Assembly (NCBI RefSeq): GCF_014489415.1
Contig: NZ_CP060822.1
Span: 1,498,311 to 1,562,310 of the forward strand
DNA: 64,000 nt
From: Cylindrospermopsis curvispora GIHE-G1
GTDB taxonomy: Bacteria; Cyanobacteriota; Cyanobacteriia; Cyanobacteriales; Nostocaceae
Reading direction: 5' to 3'
Shown here piece after piece: positions 48,317 through 57,902 of this stretch. The stretch's first letter is position 1. Every line of letters begins with the position of its first letter. The position numbers and the translations under genes were made by a program. The notes beneath the pieces were generated by a model. It had not been told where the DNA came from and made no database searches. It was given only the letters and a program-made list of their open reading frames with translations.

Positions 48317-49153
48317 TCACAGGATTTTTTCTAATCCATATACCAATGATTTTAACTGATTAATCTTGCGAATGGCTAATAAAACTCCTGGCATATAACA
48401 AGAGCGATCGCTGGTATCATGACGCAGGGTGTAAATTTGACCAGCTGCACCAAAAATCACTTCCTGATGGGCAATAAGTCCAGGTAAACGCACGCTGTGA
48501 ATCCTTATTCCTTCATCCGCTAAACAACCCCTCGCACCGGCAATTTTTTCCGTTTCTGTTACCTGGGGTGGGTTGAAGGTTTTACCCATATCTGCTAGTA
48601 ACTGGGCAGTTTGAATCGCTGTACCACTGGGTGCATCAGCTTTTTGATTATGGTGAAGTTCAATAATTTCTACATGGTCAAAGTATTGGGAGGCGGTAAT
48701 TGCTGCTTGTTGTAGCAGTACTATACCTATGGAGAAGTTGGGAATTATTAGACAACCCGTACTAGCTTTTTGGGCAAAGTCAGCTAAATTTTCCAGTTGT
48801 TGGGGACTTAAACCGGTGGTTCCCACCACGGGACGAATCCCATAGGCGATCGCACTGCGAACGTTATCATAAACCGCATCAGGATGGGTAAAATCAACCA
48901 TTACTGGTGGTTGTAGTTGTCTTTCTCCCGCAACATAGCCCAATATGGGCTCTAATTGATTGGTGATGGGAACTTCTAGGGCTATATTTAGACCTGCTAA
49001 TTCTCCAGCATCTTTTCCTTGGTGTTCTGGGGAGGTATCAATAGCACCCATCAGGATCATATCTGATGCTTGGGATATGGCTTTGATCACTTCCCTACCC
49101 ATTTTTCCCCCAGCACCATTGACGATAACTGGTATGGTTGATTGATTGGTCAT
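48317..49153 (-). CDS. dapB: 4-Hydroxy-tetrahydrodipicolinate reductase
   Basis: NAD(P)H-dependent step of lysine and diaminopimelate synthesis. The 278 residues open with the Rossmann motif [15 protein letters not shown], then VDFTHPDAV and [12 protein letters not shown], and the substrate loop [15 protein letters not shown], the family signature with catalytic His and Lys. Length and order are normal. It lies 41 bases from the membrane protein gene on the same strand but has no clear functional link to it. Confidence 0.96.
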   Translation of the reverse strand: MTNQSTIPVIVNGAGGKMGREVIKAISQASDMILMGAIDTSPEHQGKDAGELAGLNIALEVPITNQLEPILGYVAGERQLQPPVMVDFTHPDAVYDNVRSAIAYGIRPVVGTTGLSPQQLENLADFAQKASTGCLIIPNFSIGIVLLQQAAITASQYFDHVEIIELHHNQKADAPSGTAIQTAQLLADMGKTFNPPQVTETEKIAGARGCLADEGIRIHSVRLPGLIAHQEVIFGAAGQIYTLRHDTSDRSCYMPGVLLAIRKINQLKSLVYGLEKIL

Positions 49154-49207
49154 ATTTTTTTGATCTTGTCTCCAAAAATTGGTTTTTGCTCATTCCACAT
49201 TCTACAA

Positions 49208-49630
49208 TTATGCCCAATAATTGGAATCTTGGATTTGGAAACTGCTGAAGGGACACTCCTCGGGAAAGTCTTGGTCGTCTAATCCTGTTTCTCTAATGGC
49301 TAGGTCTTTACCATCTAACCAAGCTTCTTCTAAGGCTTCATTCCATTTATTTTTCAACCCGGGATTTCGCTCCAGTAAACGGTCGATTTTCCGTCTCTGT
49401 TCCCGAATGGTGGCTTTCCAGCTGTTACTCCTATTGGCGGGTTGATATTTCCATTTCAGCAAATGACCGATCAGGATGCTCAACCGGGAACTTAGTTGGT
49501 CATAATGGCGGTTTCCCAAATCGCCAATCTCCTCTGCTAGATGTTGCCAATCTAAACTATTGATTTGGCGATTTAATAGAGCTTGGGACTGTTCCTGAGT
49601 CCATGTATAAAAGTCTGTTTCATACAGCAT
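49208..49630 (-). CDS. DUF29-family protein
   Basis: 140 residues, helical, soluble. The DUF29 pattern is clear: YETDFYTWTQEQSQALL at the start, LDWQHLAEEIGDLG, LLKWKYQPANRSNSWKATI and RERR-like basic helix (EQRRKIDRLLERNPGLK), with PEECPFSSFQIQD near the end. The family is abundant in cyanobacteria, and its function is unknown. It is 54 bases from dapB on the same strand. Confidence 0.9.
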   Translation of the reverse strand: MLYETDFYTWTQEQSQALLNRQINSLDWQHLAEEIGDLGNRHYDQLSSRLSILIGHLLKWKYQPANRSNSWKATIREQRRKIDRLLERNPGLKNKWNEALEEAWLDGKDLAIRETGLDDQDFPEECPFSSFQIQDSNYWA

Positions 49631-49705
49631 ATCGGCTTTTCTGTTCCCGGTTCCTTACTCCTAGTCTAAAATAGTATCTTATTCTATTCACTTTCTTTCA
49701 ACTTC

Positions 49706-50080
49706 ATGAACAGAAAATTCCTGTTGACTTTGCTGTCTAGCCCAGTCTTGTTTACATCTGTTATCACTACGGTGATGATCGCTCAACCAGTTCATGCTAC
49801 TCCTACTATCACCTCCGGTAAAACTCGTCTCTCCTGCGTGCGATCGCCTCATTCACCTACTACTGGCAAACAAATATGTATACAGATACCAGAAAGCACC
49901 TCTCCTCCAAAGTCTGAATCAATAGTAATAGCCAGCTCACAGCCTGGCCAATCAGAAACGGATGAGTTTGTTCTGACTGATGCAGAAAGTGATGAAGCTA
50001 TTCAGCTATTTGGCTGTGATTGTCCCGTTTGTATTCGAGCTGTGCGCCAGTTACACGGATTAGCTCCTGGACCGCTTTAA
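49706..50080 (+). CDS. Secreted small protein with CxCxxC motif
   Basis: 124 residues with a signal peptide (about 1-31, MNRKFLLTLLSSPVLFTSV to VHA). The mature part is Ser/Thr/Pro-rich, and the C-terminus has FGCDCPVCIRAVRQLHG. A further pair of cysteines (LSCVRSP and KQICIQIP) may form a disulfide. The CDCPVC cluster could bind metal or undergo redox change. I recognise no family; the signal peptide and cysteine pattern support a real gene. Confidence 0.6.
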   Translation: MNRKFLLTLLSSPVLFTSVITTVMIAQPVHATPTITSGKTRLSCVRSPHSPTTGKQICIQIPESTSPPKSESIVIASSQPGQSETDEFVLTDAESDEAIQLFGCDCPVCIRAVRQLHGLAPGPL

Positions 50081-50115
50081 ACCATCTTTACCCTATTCGG
50101 TTGTTAGCACCGCTG

Positions 50116-50307
50116 TCAACCGATTTTTAACAGGTAGGCCATACAGTTCCCCATGAGGAAATATACCACTAACATGGCTGCTGCTGCTACAGCAACCAAT
50201 GTACCCGCTAACATCAGGGAAAATTCCTTGTTCTCTATGGCCTTCTCCATTAGGTGGAGCGACCAAGCTACCAGTGCTACATCAAAAATTAGAATAGGAA
50301 TCAACAT
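50116..50307 (-). CDS. Small two-helix membrane protein
   Basis: 63 residues, nearly all hydrophobic, with two helices (about 2-19 and 31-56, MLAGTLVAVAAAAMLVVYFLM) joined by a charged loop (EKAIENKEF). Function is unknown. A composition this regular is uncommon in chance frames. It is convergent with the secreted protein gene and 101 bases upstream of hisF in the same direction. Confidence 0.55.
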   Translation of the reverse strand: MLIPILIFDVALVAWSLHLMEKAIENKEFSLMLAGTLVAVAAAAMLVVYFLMGNCMAYLLKIG

Positions 50308-50408
50308 AATTCTTAATATTTCTTAATACTAGTCAACTAATATTAACACTGTTTTTGAGAACTGTGTCTGACTTTGGTCAGAGATATACCTGGTTGCCAA
50401 GAGTAGGA

Positions 50409-51182
50409 TTAGCAGGGTAAGCGGATGGGAACAGATTGTTCTTGCAAATAATTTTTAATTTGCGCAATGCTTAAATGCCCATAATGCAGTATGGATGCTA
50501 GTAAGGCAGCTTCTGCTTGTCCTTTAGTTAGAGCTTGGTGAATATGCTGACAATTGCCAGCTCCACCAGAAGCAATGACGGGAATCTCCACAGCTTGGGC
50601 GATCGCTCTGGTCAATTCCAGATCATAGCCAGCCTGGGTACCATCCGCATCCATACTAGTTACTAACAATTCACCAGCCCCCCTTTTTTCAACCTCCTGT
50701 GCCCAGGATAAAGCATCTATACCTGTATTTTCCCTACCACCTCGCACGTACACATCCCAACCCGTAGAGTCAGGTTCAACTCTCCTTCGCGCATCAATGG
50801 CCACTACAATGCACTGATTTCCAAAGCGATCGCTCGCCTCGTTAATCAAGTGCGGATTGCGGACAGCTGCTGAATTAATACTAACTTTATCAGCTCCCGC
50901 TCGTAACAAATCTTTAACATTTTCTAATGTTTGAACACCCCCTCCCACAGTCAAGGGAATAAAAACCTGGTCAGCAGTTCGGTAAACTACATCAATAATA
51001 GTATCACGGTCTTCGTGAGTAGCTGTAATATCTAAAAATACTAACTCATCAGCACCAGCTTCATCGTAAACCCTAGCTAGCTCTACTGGATCTCCAGCAT
51101 CCTTCAAGTCAACAAAATTGACACCTTTCACAACTCGTCCAGCCTTGACATCTAAACAAGGTAAAATTCTTTTAGATAGCAT
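50409..51182 (-). CDS. hisF: Imidazole glycerol phosphate synthase, cyclase subunit
   Basis: With HisH it makes imidazole glycerol phosphate and AICAR in histidine synthesis. The 257-residue TIM barrel starts [20 protein letters not shown] (catalytic Asp 11), has VVAIDARRR (second catalytic Asp, about 130), [12 protein letters not shown] and [12 protein letters not shown] as phosphate-binding loops. hisH is not nearby. The symbol is secure from the N-terminal signature. Confidence 0.97.
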   Translation of the reverse strand: MLSKRILPCLDVKAGRVVKGVNFVDLKDAGDPVELARVYDEAGADELVFLDITATHEDRDTIIDVVYRTADQVFIPLTVGGGVQTLENVKDLLRAGADKVSINSAAVRNPHLINEASDRFGNQCIVVAIDARRRVEPDSTGWDVYVRGGRENTGIDALSWAQEVEKRGAGELLVTSMDADGTQAGYDLELTRAIAQAVEIPVIASGGAGNCQHIHQALTKGQAEAALLASILHYGHLSIAQIKNYLQEQSVPIRLPC

Positions 51183-51714
51183 AGTAATTTCTCTGTCTTT
51201 TGATAACTGTTGGCCTAGTCGTTGGCAAAATTGTTGTTGGGTTAGAAACTGGACATTCTACTGTATCCATTTTTTCGGTAAATGCCAACTGGTAGTGCTA
51301 GTTCACGTAAAAAACCAATTCTTCACAAAGATTTTCCCACCTGTATCCTGGTCGGCTAGTCGTTTATTTTTAGTTCTATTTACCTTGATCTGATGAACTA
51401 TTGCCTGACCAAGAGTGGAAATTTGTAATTTAAACAAATCACAATAATACAATGCCTGCTTATACTTAGCTATTTACAGATACATCTCAACAACCTCGTA
51501 TAAAAACAGACAAAGCCTTCCAATAGGAAGGAGCTTGGGTGGGTAGTCCAGCCAATTATGCTCGTCATGCCATATTGATTGGTTACTCGTTTTAGTTTAA
51601 ACTTTGAGACCACTGTTTGGGTGAAAAAATCAACTGAGTTATTATAGAGGAAAAAGCAATCTTTAGGAAAGCTAAATTTCCAAATTCCAGTCCCTAGCTT
51701 AAGACAGCTTAATT
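51183..51714. other. 532-base divergent intergenic region
   Basis: It separates hisF (leftward) from ruvB (rightward) and is longer than most gaps here. A small perfect hairpin CCTTCC-AATA-GGAAGG sits at 51516-51531, shortly after TATAAA near 51500. No open frame of credible composition, tRNA or known riboswitch is recognised. It could hold a small RNA. Confidence 0.4.
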
Positions 51715-52830
51715 ATGGCCATAATCTCGTCAAAAAAGGAGCCCTCCGAATCTGGGGGAAAGCCGAAAAAGCACCGAGGAGTAGCGAAACCGAAGGTAGA
51801 AAAAGTTTCCCCCCAGGAAAAGATTCTGCAACAGGAAGCAACCGTGGGTGAAGATGATAAACAGGAAGAGAGGATTCGTCCCCAACGTTTTGTAGATTAT
51901 ATTGGACAGCAGGATTTAAAAGATGTACTGGATATTGCCATCAAAGCGGCTAAGTCTAGGGGTGATGTGATGGATCATCTACTTTTATATGGTCCTGCAG
52001 GTTTAGGTAAGACTACTATGGCTATGATTTTAGCTTCAGAGATGGGGGTAAACTATAAGATTACTAGTGCGCCAGCTTTAGAGCGTCCCAGAGATATAGT
52101 AGGGTTATTGGTGAACCTGAAACCAGGGGATGTGTTATTTATTGACGAAATACATAGACTTTCTCGCATGACTGAAGAAATTTTGTATCCAGCCATGGAG
52201 GATTATCGTTTAGACGTGACCATTGGTAAAGGGTCCGGAGCTAAAGTACGAACCATACCCCTATCAAAATTTACCTTGGTGGGAGCCACAACCCGGGTAG
52301 GAGCTTTAACTTCTCCCCTGCGAGATCGGTTTGGACTGGTGCAAAAACTGCGCTTTTATCAGGTAGAAGAACTGAGTCAAATTGTTTTGCGTAGTGCAGA
52401 GGTTTTACAAACTATAGTGAATTTAGAAGGGGCCACGGAAATTGCTAAACGCTCCCGGGGTACACCGAGAATAGCCAATAGATTACTCAAGCGAGTGCGT
52501 GATTATGCTATAGTTAAATCCCGTCCTCAAATTGATCAACCTACTGCTGCAGAAGCATTAACCCTATTTCAAGTAGATCCCTGTGGTTTGGACTGGACCG
52601 ATAGAAAAATGCTCACTGTAATTATTGAAAATTTCCATGGTGGTCCTGTGGGTTTAGAAACCTTGGCCGCTGCTACGGGGGAAGATACACAGACTATAGA
52701 AGAGGTTTATGAACCATATTTAATGCAAATAGGGTATTTAAGTCGCACACCACGGGGGAGGGTGGTTACAAGTGCTGCATATCAACATCTTGGTTTCCAA
52801 CTGAATAGTGAACAGTTATCATTGTTATAA
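51715..52830 (+). CDS. ruvB: Holliday junction branch migration helicase RuvB
   Basis: AAA+ motor that, with RuvA, moves Holliday junctions in recombination repair. The 371 residues have a basic N-terminal extension (about 1-45, with [14 protein letters not shown]), then [11 protein letters not shown], Walker [10 protein letters not shown], Walker [11 protein letters not shown], sensor I LVGATTR, arginine finger in SPLRDRFGL, and a winged-helix end ([18 protein letters not shown]). The stop codon TAA is also the first three bases of repeat copy K. Confidence 0.97.
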   Translation: MAIISSKKEPSESGGKPKKHRGVAKPKVEKVSPQEKILQQEATVGEDDKQEERIRPQRFVDYIGQQDLKDVLDIAIKAAKSRGDVMDHLLLYGPAGLGKTTMAMILASEMGVNYKITSAPALERPRDIVGLLVNLKPGDVLFIDEIHRLSRMTEEILYPAMEDYRLDVTIGKGSGAKVRTIPLSKFTLVGATTRVGALTSPLRDRFGLVQKLRFYQVEELSQIVLRSAEVLQTIVNLEGATEIAKRSRGTPRIANRLLKRVRDYAIVKSRPQIDQPTAAEALTLFQVDPCGLDWTDRKMLTVIIENFHGGPVGLETLAAATGEDTQTIEEVYEPYLMQIGYLSRTPRGRVVTSAAYQHLGFQLNSEQLSLL

Positions 52831-52948
52831 GTAGGGAGGCACAATTATTTGTAGGATGGGTTGAGGGTAGGGTAACCCATGGGGGCGTTGGGTTTCATAT
52901 TAAACTCAACCTACGTTGATCTTATATTTAATTCCACCTACCCACTTA
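52828..52948 (+). repeat. Inverted-repeat element, copy K (121 bp, full form)
   Basis: TAAGTAGGGAGGCACAATT at the left and CTTATATTTAATTCCACC...CCCACTTA at the right. Interior arms are GATGGGTTGAGGGTAGGG with TAACCCATG, and GTTGGGTTTCATATT with AAACTCAACCTAC. The first three bases are the ruvB stop codon. Confidence 0.88.
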
Positions 52949-53005
52949 GATCCCGGTCAACATATTATTGATTTATTGGCAGTGTTGTATATGACAGAAA
53001 ATTAA

Positions 53006-53830
53006 ATGACTAAGAAAAAGAATACTATTTTGAGTCTGTTAACAATTTTGTTGGTAAGCTTATTACTAACCCTAGGTAATTGCTTACCAGTAGTAGCAGA
53101 AACAAGTCACATTACAGCACAAGAGTTAGAGTTGGGAGATGAGTTAGCAACCCAAGCATTTGCTGCAACTGACAAGGGTGATTTTGCCACCGCTGAAAAA
53201 TATTGGACTGAAATTATTGAGAGATTCCCCACCAATGCGGGTGCATGGAGTAATCGGGGTAATTCCCGGGTTAGTCAAAATAAATTAGAAGCAGCATTAA
53301 CTGATTATAATCAGGCCATTAAATTAGCTCCCAATGTGACAGATCCTTACCTAAATAGAGGTACAGCTTTAGAAGGATTGGGCAAATGGCAAGAGGCGAT
53401 CGCCGATTATAATCATGTTTTAGAACTAGATCCCCAAGATGCTATGGCATATAATAATCGTGGCAATGCTCAAGCAGGACTAGGAAAATGGCAAGAGGCG
53501 ATCGCCGATTATCAAAAAGCCACACAAATAGCACCTAACTTTGCCTTTGCTCGTGCCAACTATGCTTTAGCTATGTATGAAGTTGGGAAAAAAGAGCAAG
53601 CGGAAAGAGAAATGAGAAATATAGTTCGTAAATATCCCCGATTTGCTGATATGCGTGCCGCTTTAACCGCCACCTATTGGGTAGGGGGTAAAAAAGGGGA
53701 AGCAGAAAGTAACTGGGTAGCAGCTTACGGATTAGACACCAGATATAAGGATATTAACTGGGTGAGAAATATCCGCAGATGGCCACCAAGTTTAGTAGCA
53801 GCGCTGGACAGGTTTTTAAAACTGGATTAG
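53006..53830 (+). CDS. TPR-repeat protein, exported
   Basis: 274 residues. A signal peptide (about 1-31, ISLLLTLGNCLPVVAE-like hydrophobic core) is followed by an array of TPRs (about 40-200). Two adjacent units are nearly identical (YNNRGNAQAGLGKWQEAIAD after LNRGTALEGLGKWQEAIAD), and each contains a GCGATCGC octamer in the codons for EAIAD. The C-terminal part has YWVGGKKGEAESNW and ends with a conserved RRWPPSLVAALDRFL tail known from cyanobacterial and plastid TPR proteins. The location is probably lumen or periplasm. Partner unknown. Confidence 0.85.
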   Translation: MTKKKNTILSLLTILLVSLLLTLGNCLPVVAETSHITAQELELGDELATQAFAATDKGDFATAEKYWTEIIERFPTNAGAWSNRGNSRVSQNKLEAALTDYNQAIKLAPNVTDPYLNRGTALEGLGKWQEAIADYNHVLELDPQDAMAYNNRGNAQAGLGKWQEAIADYQKATQIAPNFAFARANYALAMYEVGKKEQAEREMRNIVRKYPRFADMRAALTATYWVGGKKGEAESNWVAAYGLDTRYKDINWVRNIRRWPPSLVAALDRFLKLD

Positions 53831-53851
53831 GGCTAAAAGCTGAATTAAGTT

Positions 53852-53912
53852 TAAGTAGGAAGGCACAATTATTTGTACGTTCATCTTATATTTAATTCCA
53901 CCAACCCACTTA
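53852..53912 (+). repeat. Inverted-repeat element, copy L (61 bp, short form)
   Basis: TAAGTAGGAAGGCACAATT at the left, then TTGTACGTTCATCTTATAT and ATTCCACCAACCCACTTA. The palindromic interior is reduced. Its right-hand TTA (53910-53912) is the stop codon (TAA) of the minus-strand photolyase-like gene. Confidence 0.85.
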
Positions 53913-54704
53913 AGTTGGGGGGGAATGGGGAAAAAGGGTTGATTGCAAATCCTCATAACTGCCTTCAAATACGCACTTACCATATAATGGACATCGAGAA
54001 CAATATACTCCTTTTGTATAGCGTTCTAGATTTTCTCGATTAAAGAAATAGGGCTTGTGACTGAAAGTACTAGCCACCCATTGCCAAGACATATTATTAC
54101 TTGCTGGGTCTCCATCTAACAAATGCTGCAAAAACCATTTAGCTCCCGCTTGCCATTGAATTTTTCTCCAGTGAATAATATAACTTGCCAACCACATTCT
54201 GATATGATTGTGGAGATAACCTGTCACTCGTAATTCCTGACTAAAACTATCAATACAGACCAGTCCAGTTTTACCTTCCTGAATATCTTCCGGGAGGGTA
54301 TGGGAGTAGTCTCCTGTGTGATAACCAGTTTTGTATTCTTCTTGATTTTCCCAAATACCCTTGCCTAACTTCATGTATAATCTTTGCCAGTAGTCCCGCC
54401 ATCCCAGTTCATTAATTAACTTGCTTCCATCTTCTGAATTTTCCACTGTGTTAAGAATATACTCCCTCACTTCTCGCAAACTCAAAACACCATGACGAAT
54501 ATAGGGTGATAACCTAGTTACTGCTCCAGTCAAGTAATTGCGTGTTTTTGCGTACAATACGGCATTTACCTTTTCTAGTTGTTCCACTGCTGCTTTTCTA
54601 CCCCCAGAAGTTCCACTGATATAATCGCCTGTTTGTGCAGCTTGAGGGAATTGTTCCCGTATATAAGTTACTAACTCTTCTCGATTAGCGAAGTCCCGTA
54701 ACAT
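53910..54704 (-). CDS. Stand-alone photolyase/cryptochrome FAD-binding domain protein, possibly Fe-S
   Basis: 264 residues corresponding only to the helical FAD domain of the photolyase superfamily: RLSPYIRHGVLSLREVRE, ELGWRDYWQRLY, VTGYLHNHIRMWLASYII and DGDPASNNMSWQWVASTFS. The N-terminal antenna-binding alpha/beta domain is absent. Four cysteines (about 150, 235, 238 and 244, the last three in YCSRCPLYGKC) are placed similarly to the four cluster ligands of Fe-S bacterial photolyases (PhrB/CryB type), so a [4Fe-4S] cluster is plausible. Whether it repairs DNA, senses light or does something else is unknown. Its stop is the TAA of repeat copy L. Confidence 0.8.
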   Translation of the reverse strand: MLRDFANREELVTYIREQFPQAAQTGDYISGTSGGRKAAVEQLEKVNAVLYAKTRNYLTGAVTRLSPYIRHGVLSLREVREYILNTVENSEDGSKLINELGWRDYWQRLYMKLGKGIWENQEEYKTGYHTGDYSHTLPEDIQEGKTGLVCIDSFSQELRVTGYLHNHIRMWLASYIIHWRKIQWQAGAKWFLQHLLDGDPASNNMSWQWVASTFSHKPYFFNRENLERYTKGVYCSRCPLYGKCVFEGSYEDLQSTLFPHSPPT

Positions 54705-54739
54705 AGTTTTTGCCTACTCATTTTGCTTAATTATCCACC

Positions 54740-55213
54740 ATGAGTGATATTCCTCAAATTGGAAAACCCGCACCTGATTTTGCTAAGCTAGACCAAGATG
54801 AGAACCTAGTTAGCTTATACCAGATCAATCAGTGGGTGGTTCTATATTTTTACCCGAAAGATGACACCCCGGGATGTACCACGGAAGCCAAGGAGTTTAC
54901 CGAATTGGCATCAGAATTTATTGATTTGGATGGGAAAGTTATAGGAGTCAGTCCAGACTCCAGTAAGTCCCATTGTAAATTCATCACCAAGCATAACCTG
55001 GCAATTACCCTGTTAACAGATCCTGAACATCAGTTAATAGAAACCTACGGTGCGTGGAGAATGAAGAAATTCATGGGAAAAGAATATATGGGGGTTGCTC
55101 GTTCCACCTTCTTAATCGCACCCGATAAAATCATTGCCTATTCCTGGCCAAATGCTAAGAGCAAGGGTCATGCCCAAACAGTATTAAAAAAATTGCAAGA
55201 ACTCAAAAACTAA
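54740..55213 (+). CDS. bcp: Peroxiredoxin, PrxQ/BCP type
   Basis: Thiol peroxidase reducing hydrogen peroxide and organic peroxides. The 157 residues carry the PrxQ active site YFYPKDDTPGCTTEAKEF with peroxidatic Cys 46. The usual resolving Cys five residues on is Lys (CTTEAK instead of CTxEAC). Another Cys (SKSHCKFITKH, about 83) might resolve instead, or the enzyme acts as a 1-Cys type. A C-terminal GVARSTFLIAPD block is standard. It is divergent from the photolyase-like gene. Confidence 0.93.
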   Translation: MSDIPQIGKPAPDFAKLDQDENLVSLYQINQWVVLYFYPKDDTPGCTTEAKEFTELASEFIDLDGKVIGVSPDSSKSHCKFITKHNLAITLLTDPEHQLIETYGAWRMKKFMGKEYMGVARSTFLIAPDKIIAYSWPNAKSKGHAQTVLKKLQELKN

Positions 55214-55259
55214 GACCCAATTTGATGTAGTTTGATTTAATTAATCGTTGAGAGAAAAT

Positions 55260-56429
55260 ATGTCCATTCGTCCCATTTACCTGGATTCCCATGCTACTAC
55301 TCCCCTAGATGAAAGAGTATTAAATGCTATGATTCCGTACTTTACAGAAAAGTTTGGTAATCCTGCTAGTAATAGTCACGTTTACGGTTGGGAAGGTCAA
55401 GCAGCAGTAAAAAGGACCAGAGAAGTTTTGTCTACCGCAATTAACTGCACTCCTGAAGAAATAGTCTTCACCAGTGGTGCAACGGAAGCCAATAATTTAG
55501 CGATTAAGGGTGTAGCAGAAGCATACTTTTCTAAAGGTCAACATATAGTTACCGTTGCTACAGAGCATAAAGCAGTATTAGACACTTGTGAATATTTAAA
55601 AACCATAGGTTTTGAACTAACTATTCTTCCCGTCGAAAAAGATGGACTAATTGATTTAGAAAAATTAGAAAAGTCTTTACGTGCCGATACTATATTAGTG
55701 TCTGTTATGGCTGCCAATAATGAAATTGGGGTTTTACAACCATTAAGTGAGATTGGGAGGATTTGTCACCAACAGGGAGTGATATTTCATACTGATGCTG
55801 CACAGGCCATTGGCAAGATTTCCTTAGATGTGGAAGCATTGAATATTGATTTAATGTCTTTAACCGCTCATAAGGTTTATGGTCCCAAGGGAATTGGAGC
55901 TTTATATGTCCGCAGAAAGAATCCTAGGGTAAAACTAGCACCCCAACAGCACGGTGGAGGTCATGAAAGGGGGATGCGTTCAGGAACCCTCTATACACCC
56001 CAAATAGTGGGTTTTGGCAAGGCCATAGAAATTGCCTTGGAAGAACAGGAAACAGAGAATTTTCGCCTCGAAACCCTCAGAGAAACACTGTGGAAACAGA
56101 TATCTAAAGTGGGGGGAATTCACCTAAATGGACACCCTGGCAAAAGATTGGCAGGAAATTTGAATGTTAGTGTGGAAGGTATTGACGGAGCAGCACTATC
56201 ATTAGGATTGCAACCAGTAGTAGCTGTTTCTTCCGGTTCTGCTTGTTCCTCCCATAATGTTGCGCCTTCTTATGTTCTTACCGCTTTAGGACACCCGGAA
56301 GAATTAGCCCATGCTTCAGTGCGGTTTGGCATTGGTAGATTTAATACGGTAGAACAGATAGATGAAGTAGCAGCTCATTTTGTGAAAACTGTGGAAGGTT
56401 TAAGAGTTGCCTCTGTAGTAACTTGTTGA
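55260..56429 (+). CDS. Cysteine desulfurase (IscS/NifS class)
   Basis: PLP enzyme that takes sulfur from cysteine as persulfide for Fe-S clusters and thio-cofactors. The protein of about 389 residues starts YLDSHATTPLDERVL. PLP-binding elements are TSGATEANNLAIKG, TDAAQAIGKI and the Lys in LTAHKVYGPKGIGAL; the active-site Cys loop is SSGSACSS near 325. The ATG at 55260 (MSIRPIYLD) is preferred; an in-frame TTG at 55248 would add four residues. Whether this is IscS, NifS or another paralogue is not clear; no nif genes are adjacent. Confidence 0.93.
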   Translation: MSIRPIYLDSHATTPLDERVLNAMIPYFTEKFGNPASNSHVYGWEGQAAVKRTREVLSTAINCTPEEIVFTSGATEANNLAIKGVAEAYFSKGQHIVTVATEHKAVLDTCEYLKTIGFELTILPVEKDGLIDLEKLEKSLRADTILVSVMAANNEIGVLQPLSEIGRICHQQGVIFHTDAAQAIGKISLDVEALNIDLMSLTAHKVYGPKGIGALYVRRKNPRVKLAPQQHGGGHERGMRSGTLYTPQIVGFGKAIEIALEEQETENFRLETLRETLWKQISKVGGIHLNGHPGKRLAGNLNVSVEGIDGAALSLGLQPVVAVSSGSACSSHNVAPSYVLTALGHPEELAHASVRFGIGRFNTVEQIDEVAAHFVKTVEGLRVASVVTC

Positions 56430-56461
56430 GAATTGTCGAATTGGGTAACCCTAGAAACCAG

Positions 56462-56488
56462 AAAAGCCCCTGTTTTTCAACAAGGGCT
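56462..56488 (-). terminator. Terminator of the psbD-psbC operon
   Basis: On the minus strand AGCCCTTGTT and AACAGGGGCT form a 10-bp stem (one G-T pair) around GAAA, followed by TTTT. It lies about 29 bases after the psbC stop and before the convergent cysteine desulfurase end. Confidence 0.8.
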
Positions 56489-56516
56489 GACACTTCAAAT
56501 ACAAAACCAGAAAATT

Positions 56517-57902
56517 CTAGTCAAGATCATTCATGTAGTATGCTGGTTCGTTTTCACGGTCAAGTCCTTTTTCAAAACCACCAGCAGCTGCACGAGCGCG
56601 TCCCGCGTGCCACAGGTGACCAATGAGGAAGAAGAAACCTAATACAAAGTGAGAAGTAGCCAACCATGCACGAGGAGATACATAGTTAAAAGAGTTGATT
56701 TCAGTAGCTACACCACCTACAGAGTTCAAAGAACCCAGGGGAGCATGAGTCATGTATTCAGCAGCACGACGAGCTTGCCAAGGCTGAATATCATTCTTGA
56801 TCTTCTCCAGGTCAAGACCATTGGGACCACGAAGGGGTTCTAACCAAGGACCACGGAAATCCCAGAAACGCATGGTTTCACCACCAAAGATGATTTCACC
56901 AGTGGGAGAACGCATCAGGTACTTACCTAAACCTGTAGGACCTTGAGCAGAACCTACGTTAGCACCTAACCGTTGGTCACGAATTAGAAAGGTTAAAGCT
57001 TGTGCTTGAGAAGCTTCAGGACCTGTAGGACCGAAGAATTCGCTGGGGTACGCAGTGTTGTTGTACCAAACCATAACAGAAGCAATAAAGCCCATCATGG
57101 ATAAAGCACCCAAACTGTAAGACAGGTAAGCTTCACCAGACCAAATAAAAGCACGACGTGCCCAGGCAAAAGGTTTGGTGAAAATGTGCCAAATACCACC
57201 AGAAATACAAATGAAGGCAATCCAGATATGACCACCGATGATATCTTCCATGTTATCTACGCTGATAATCCAACCTTCACCACCAAAGGGAGCTTTGATT
57301 AAATAACCAAAGATCACCGCTGGATTAAGGGTAGGGTTAGTAATTATGCGTACATCTCCACCACCGGGAGCCCAAGTATCATAGACTCCACCAAAGAACA
57401 TGGCTTTCAGTACCAACAACAACGCTCCACATCCGAGGATGATCAGGTGGAAACCAATGATGTTGGTCATTTTGTTCTTGTCTTTCCAGTCATAACCAAA
57501 GAAGGAGGAATACTCCTCTAAGGTTTCAGGACCGCGTACGGCGTGGTAAATACCGCCAAAACCCAAAACAGCAGAAGAAATTAGGTGCAATACCCCAGCT
57601 ACAAAGTAGGGGAAGGTATCTATAACTTCACCACCGGTGGTCACACCCCAACCCAGGGTAGCTAGGTGAGGTAACAGAATTAGCCCTTGTTCATACATGG
57701 GCTTTTCTGGGACAAAGTGAGCAACCTCAAATAAGGTCATTGCTCCGGCCCAGAATACAATCAAACCAGCATGGGCCACATGGGCACCAAGTAGTTTACC
57801 GGAAAGGTTGATTAAACGTGCATTACCTGACCACCAAGCAAAACCGCTGCTTTCTTGGTCACGGCCAGCACCTACAACGGATCTATTAGAGAGCGTTACC
57901 AC
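56517..57902 (-). CDS. psbC: Photosystem II CP43 chlorophyll apoprotein
   Basis: Inner antenna of photosystem II that binds chlorophyll and, through its large lumenal loop, the Mn4CaO5 cluster. The 461 residues show six membrane spans, His ligands in [19 protein letters not shown], and the loop [14 protein letters not shown] with the Mn-ligand Glu and the conserved Arg. The ending is [23 protein letters not shown] at 57902 is the start used here; it lies inside the psbD 3' end, giving the well known 17-base psbD/psbC overlap. Confidence 0.98.
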   Translation of the reverse strand: MVTLSNRSVVGAGRDQESSGFAWWSGNARLINLSGKLLGAHVAHAGLIVFWAGAMTLFEVAHFVPEKPMYEQGLILLPHLATLGWGVTTGGEVIDTFPYFVAGVLHLISSAVLGFGGIYHAVRGPETLEEYSSFFGYDWKDKNKMTNIIGFHLIILGCGALLLVLKAMFFGGVYDTWAPGGGDVRIITNPTLNPAVIFGYLIKAPFGGEGWIISVDNMEDIIGGHIWIAFICISGGIWHIFTKPFAWARRAFIWSGEAYLSYSLGALSMMGFIASVMVWYNNTAYPSEFFGPTGPEASQAQALTFLIRDQRLGANVGSAQGPTGLGKYLMRSPTGEIIFGGETMRFWDFRGPWLEPLRGPNGLDLEKIKNDIQPWQARRAAEYMTHAPLGSLNSVGGVATEINSFNYVSPRAWLATSHFVLGFFFLIGHLWHAGRARAAAGGFEKGLDRENEPAYYMNDLD

